Made by a program: the position numbers and the translations under genes | Notes under the pieces: generated by a model | Databases searched by the model: none | Told to the model about the DNA's origin: nothing | Seen by the model: the letters and a program-made list of their open reading frames with translations, nothing else | From: Yersinia rochesterensis | GTDB lineage: Bacteria > Pseudomonadota > Gammaproteobacteria > Enterobacterales > Enterobacteriaceae | Length of the DNA stretch: 64,000 nt | Direction of reading: 5' to 3' | NCBI RefSeq assembly: GCF_003600645.1 | Contig: NZ_CP032482.1 | Span: forward strand, 3,472,001 to 3,536,000 | In this document: positions 60,752 through 64,000 of the stretch, piece after piece | How the letters are laid out: each line of letters begins with the position of its first letter | Numbering within the stretch: the stretch's first letter is position 1

Positions 60752-61435
60752 CTAATTCAATAAAACTACGCCATAGAAAGCAGCCACGGCAGCGCCACCC
60801 AGCAGATAGACCGGCAGCATCACCACATCTGCAGCTACCGCTACCGGATAAAGGGCCCTCTTAGCAGAAGAGGCATTTTTGCTATAAAAATTCACCCGTA
60901 AAGGATGCTCAAAACGGAAAATATCGGACGGTGTAGCACCTTTTCTATGAATAGTGCCAACCAGATTATCCAGGCTAATGTTGCAAACACCTGTTGTTTC
61001 AGTATTGCTTGAGCAATTCCAGTCAGTACTCTTTATCAACAACTTTATTTTATCTCTCTCTACCGCAGTCTGATAAATATACTTCAGTTCAATATTACCT
61101 ATGAACCTATCTTTTTTATCATTAAGTCTAAAGCTACCATCCCTGACGACCTGAATTCTTTTTTTATCAATCTGTCTGGTAACTAATAGTGTTGATAATT
61201 CGTCGACTCCCGATGACAACACATAATCGAAATGCGTACCAACAAACGCCCAGTTTTTATTACTACCTTGCTGAGCCAAAGACATTCCGATAATGACATC
61301 ATCATTATAATGAGTATAGCCTGTTTCATGCCCCTTGATATCAGCCGAAAGCTGCTTAGTTACGCAGGCCGAAAGAAAAAATGGTAACATAAATATTGCC
61401 ACCAATTTACACGTTAATTTAAAAATATCAATCAC
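60752..61435 (-). CDS. Putative lipoprotein, unknown function
   Basis: 227 residues. Lipobox FFLSAC near residue 19-24 follows a hydrophobic signal (KLVAIFMLPFFLSAC). Body has no recognised domain, with Cys pairs near NCSSNTETTGVC. The C-terminus is hydrophobic (YPVAVAADVVMLPVYLLGGAAVAA), unusual for a lipoprotein, and may insert in the membrane. AT-rich; island-encoded. Confidence 0.7.
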   Translation of the reverse strand: MIDIFKLTCKLVAIFMLPFFLSACVTKQLSADIKGHETGYTHYNDDVIIGMSLAQQGSNKNWAFVGTHFDYVLSSGVDELSTLLVTRQIDKKRIQVVRDGSFRLNDKKDRFIGNIELKYIYQTAVERDKIKLLIKSTDWNCSSNTETTGVCNISLDNLVGTIHRKGATPSDIFRFEHPLRVNFYSKNASSAKRALYPVAVAADVVMLPVYLLGGAAVAAFYGVVLLN

Positions 61436-61783
61436 ACTTACTCCTTATTGTATTCTTATTTTTCCAGACCATTTTTTTCCTATAAGACATATTTTATAGG
61501 TTTACCATTCCAGTATTATAGACGTTTCTGATAAGCACTAGAGAAAAGTCTCCAATAATGATTCGGGAAGTATTCATTGAATGTGTAGGATAGGTAGGAC
61601 GTCAGAAATATATTTCGCAGTATTTCATAAGCCCTCCATTTCCAGGCCCGATAATAAATACTTACCCATTACAATAAGCTATCTGGCTCTTCATTAGATT
61701 GAATCGGTACGACTCTGTAACGGATTCGTCAGTTAGATGACGTAGTTATATCTAGGCCAAACCAACAGTACATACAGGAAATT
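61436..61783. other. Gene-free stretch
   Basis: 348 AT-rich bases. No ORF, RNA or clear repeat seen. It should hold the promoter of the lipoprotein gene on the minus strand. Confidence 0.5.
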
Positions 61784-62434
61784 CTAACTAAGAGTATTCT
61801 TGCTTCCACCTGGCATATTGTTACGTTTTCTTAATCTTTCTTTCGCCTTTTCAATCGCTAACTTTGTACGATTTGGAAATAATACCGTCATCTCGGAGGG
61901 GAACAAGTGAAGGTTCTTCTCCAACAAGCGCCACTCGTCATCAGTCCAGCGCTGAACGGGAGTCTCACGCACTTTGAGTCTCGTGTATTTCAGGCCCAGT
62001 TGGCTTGCCTTGATTTTGATCGACTCAACACTTCTGCGAGGCAGTTTTTGAACCACTTTAGTGCCCATTTTGGGGTAAAACTGCGTCAAAATACAGACTT
62101 CATTTTTCTGCCAGCTTCGGAGACTTTTGACCCCCATTTTTTTTGCCATGGCAAAAATGGTTTTCCGCGTTCTCCCCGGCAATAACTGACCGACAAAGGT
62201 TATCCCCTCGCCATCGGCATAATGTGTCCGGATGACCTCTTTTTCCTCTTCAGTCCAAGGAACCGCATGCACCTTACAAAGCCCTAACTCCTGGGCTGCC
62301 AATCTTATTGCGGTCAGGGTACGGCCCAAATGGGTGGCTATCTCCGTAGTGGGTATCTTCCCATAGTGGGTTTCCACAAACGTCAATTCGCCTAAGGTCC
62401 ACGCGGTACGATGGTTTCTGTATTCTTCACTCAT
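61784..62434 (-). CDS. Four-repeat Myb/SANT-like DNA-binding protein
   Basis: 216 residues, no named family. Four similar units start at Trp12, Trp60, Trp108 and Trp163 (48, 48 and 55 residues apart), each W-x5-10 acidic helix, then a helix with HLGRTLTAIRLAA-like wording (e.g. LPGRTRKTIFAMAKKMG, LPRRSVESIKIKASQLG, FPNRTKLAIEKAKERL). This is the pattern of tandem Myb/SANT-type helix-turn-helices. Start at 62434 with AGGA 8 bases upstream. It sits next to the T6SS gene, possibly as regulator or a cargo gene. Confidence 0.7.
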   Translation of the reverse strand: MSEEYRNHRTAWTLGELTFVETHYGKIPTTEIATHLGRTLTAIRLAAQELGLCKVHAVPWTEEEKEVIRTHYADGEGITFVGQLLPGRTRKTIFAMAKKMGVKSLRSWQKNEVCILTQFYPKMGTKVVQKLPRRSVESIKIKASQLGLKYTRLKVRETPVQRWTDDEWRLLEKNLHLFPSEMTVLFPNRTKLAIEKAKERLRKRNNMPGGSKNTLS

Positions 62435-62527
62435 CGCAGCTTCCTGATGCAATATCCCTGGTCAACCTTTCCTGGCACGGCATTAAATCTTTTGTCCAAG
62501 CGGTGTGCATGGCCAGTCACGCATCAC

Positions 62528-63937
62528 CTACGGCGATGCCGTTTCGGGCAACGTGAGTAACGCATACCGGTTCAGCAGTTGAGTAAACCGGCTGTCAATC
62601 TGTTGGCGCAGTGCTGAAGATGGAGTTTGCCCTGACTCGGACTGTGCCTGATACTGACGCAACAACTCTTCCAACGGTAATGTTTGTGCCAGCGGTTGTT
62701 GAATCGCAAAGACCACCGATTTCAGCTCAGAGACCGTCATATAGCGCCCCTTTTTCTCATCCAATCCATTTAGGCGATCGGCCAGTTGCCGTAGGCGCTC
62801 TTGCGCCAGTGCATAGTATTTCAACTCCCCCAGCGGGGCGGCTCCAGCCTCTCGCTGTTGCTGCCACAATGTGCTCAAACGCTTAACGTCTTGGCTGGCG
62901 GGCCACAATTGTTGTGCTTGTGATAACAGTGCATCACCCCGTATTTGCGCCCATAACGGCGGCAATATCGCCAATTGTTCTAACTGTGAGCCACTGGCTT
63001 GCAGCACGGGTTCAGTCAAACGTCCCAGTGCGGCGTCTGAGGTTTGCTGTTTCAGCTCATCAATTGATTTAGCGGCCAGCGGTGTGGGTAGAGGGCTGGC
63101 ATTGGCGAGTAATGCCTCCCGTAACGGATCGGATGAGAGTGATTGCCAGATAGCGAAACCGCCCGTCATCAGCACCGCCATCAGTGATAACCCGGCGATA
63201 AAACCGTGCCCGGCCTTCCAGCGCGGGGGGGGTGGCGGCTCAGTTGGAGCGAAAGCCACCTGCACACTCGGCGGAGCCGGTTCGTTGACAATATAGACCA
63301 GCGGAGCACTGGCTGTGATCGGCGCGAAGGTGGGTTGTGATTGTTGCTGTGGTTCCGAGCGCGCGGCGTGCCGCATTGGTACAGTCAATCGGTCGGGTGT
63401 ATCAGCGTCCGCTTCAGCACTCTCCAGCCGCAATGCGGCGTTATGTAACATGAGGCGAACACCGTCCAGTTTACTCAGATGCTTGAGTTCCAGCGTTTGC
63501 AGTTGCGTGCAGAGTTGTTCCAGCACCTGTTCAGCGCGGTAAACCAGCGCCAGATCACCGTAGCACAGGGTCATGGTGCGCCAGACCTGTTGCAATCGGT
63601 CACTCAACCAAGCCAGTAACTCCACCCGCGCATGGGTTTGCGGTGGCCACAAGGCGCTCCATTGATGAGAGATTAATCCCGCCAGCAGCTCCAACCCTTC
63701 ACACAACCCGGCCAGCCCGGCAATTTGCGTCCGAGCCAGGGTAAAATCAACGGTGGTCTGTAGCTCAACACCATTCTGGCGAAACAGCGCTAAACAAAGC
63801 TGCTCGACCCGCGCCCAGTCAACATCCGGGCGGGCGGGATGATGTAATTTACCGATTTCGTTACGTAAGGCGCTGAATTCAGCAAAATAACGCGGGTCGC
63901 CGCCGGTTTTCAGGTGGCGTTCAGGTAAGTGTGTCAT
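62528..63937 (-). CDS. Type VI secretion VasL/TssA-like protein
   Basis: 469 residues. N-terminal ImpA_N-type region (residues ~10-130, HLKTGGDPRYFAEFSALRNEI, ALWPPQTHARVELLAWLSDRL), a Pro-rich linker, one membrane segment (GFIAGLSLMAVLMTGGFAIW, ~245-265) and a VasL-type helical C-terminus. Such proteins are accessory TssA-like parts of type VI secretion baseplates. It is the downstream end of a T6SS cluster reaching beyond the window. Confidence 0.85.
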   Translation of the reverse strand: MTHLPERHLKTGGDPRYFAEFSALRNEIGKLHHPARPDVDWARVEQLCLALFRQNGVELQTTVDFTLARTQIAGLAGLCEGLELLAGLISHQWSALWPPQTHARVELLAWLSDRLQQVWRTMTLCYGDLALVYRAEQVLEQLCTQLQTLELKHLSKLDGVRLMLHNAALRLESAEADADTPDRLTVPMRHAARSEPQQQSQPTFAPITASAPLVYIVNEPAPPSVQVAFAPTEPPPPPRWKAGHGFIAGLSLMAVLMTGGFAIWQSLSSDPLREALLANASPLPTPLAAKSIDELKQQTSDAALGRLTEPVLQASGSQLEQLAILPPLWAQIRGDALLSQAQQLWPASQDVKRLSTLWQQQREAGAAPLGELKYYALAQERLRQLADRLNGLDEKKGRYMTVSELKSVVFAIQQPLAQTLPLEELLRQYQAQSESGQTPSSALRQQIDSRFTQLLNRYALLTLPETASP

Positions 63938-63972
63938 GGTAATAACTCAAGAAGGGTAAAAGTATCCGATGG

Positions 63973-64000
63973 TCAGTACAATGACACTCGGGGATCACGA
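63973..64000 (-). CDS. 3' end of an upstream gene, probably T6SS
   Basis: The minus strand at the window edge reads RDPRVSLY then stop (TGA), 36 bases before the VasL-type start. A T6SS gene such as tssM would fit, but nine codons do not prove it. Confidence 0.25.

Overview
The window looks like a Yersinia chromosome, probably from the Y. enterocolitica-like group; the species cannot be fixed from sequence alone. The left 47 kb keeps the enterobacterial order ubiH-pepP-ygfB / zapA-ssrS-fau / serA / rpiA / argP / yggE / argO / mscS / epd-pgk-fbaA / tktA / loiP / speA / metK / sprT-endA-rsmE-gshB-yqgE-ruvX / yggR / yggS-proC-yggT-yggU-rdgB-hemW / yggN / glsB / yggL-trmB / mutY-yggX-mltC / speC. 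ERIC-type intergenic repeats are dense, as is typical of Yersinia.

Region 1-23 kb holds housekeeping metabolism: lower glycolysis and the pentose phosphate pathway (fbaA, pgk, epd, tktA, rpiA), serine and arginine control (serA, argP, argO), 6S RNA, the mechanosensitive channel, and speA and metK with a MetJ operator. An IS10-like element (23168-24468) sits inside the metK terminator. Beyond it, a YeeE/YedE-ArsR sulfur cluster occupies the place of E. coli galP.

Region 25-47 kb is mostly one-direction housekeeping genes. Local differences are aguB-aguA inserted after ruvX and a TauE/SafE permease where E. coli has nupG. Together speA, aguA, aguB and speC encode both routes to putrescine.

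Region 48-62 kb is an island at a tRNA-Phe gene (47975-48050). It starts with a P4-type integrase and the decayed tails of two more integrases. It then holds a duplicated HNH-like zinc protein and an XRE/ImmA peptidase overlapping an unknown partner. Next is a tightly overlapped three-gene set: a winged-helix-like protein, an SMC/Rad50-like ATPase with two apical CxxC pairs, and a large protein ending in a PD-(D/E)XK nuclease. This trio looks like an ABC-three-component/Lamassu-type conflict system and is the strongest candidate for a little-described system here. Broken IS256 and IS3 elements, a decapitated HExxH gene, a lipoprotein and a four-repeat Myb/SANT-like protein follow. The right edge enters a type VI secretion locus (VasL-domain protein).
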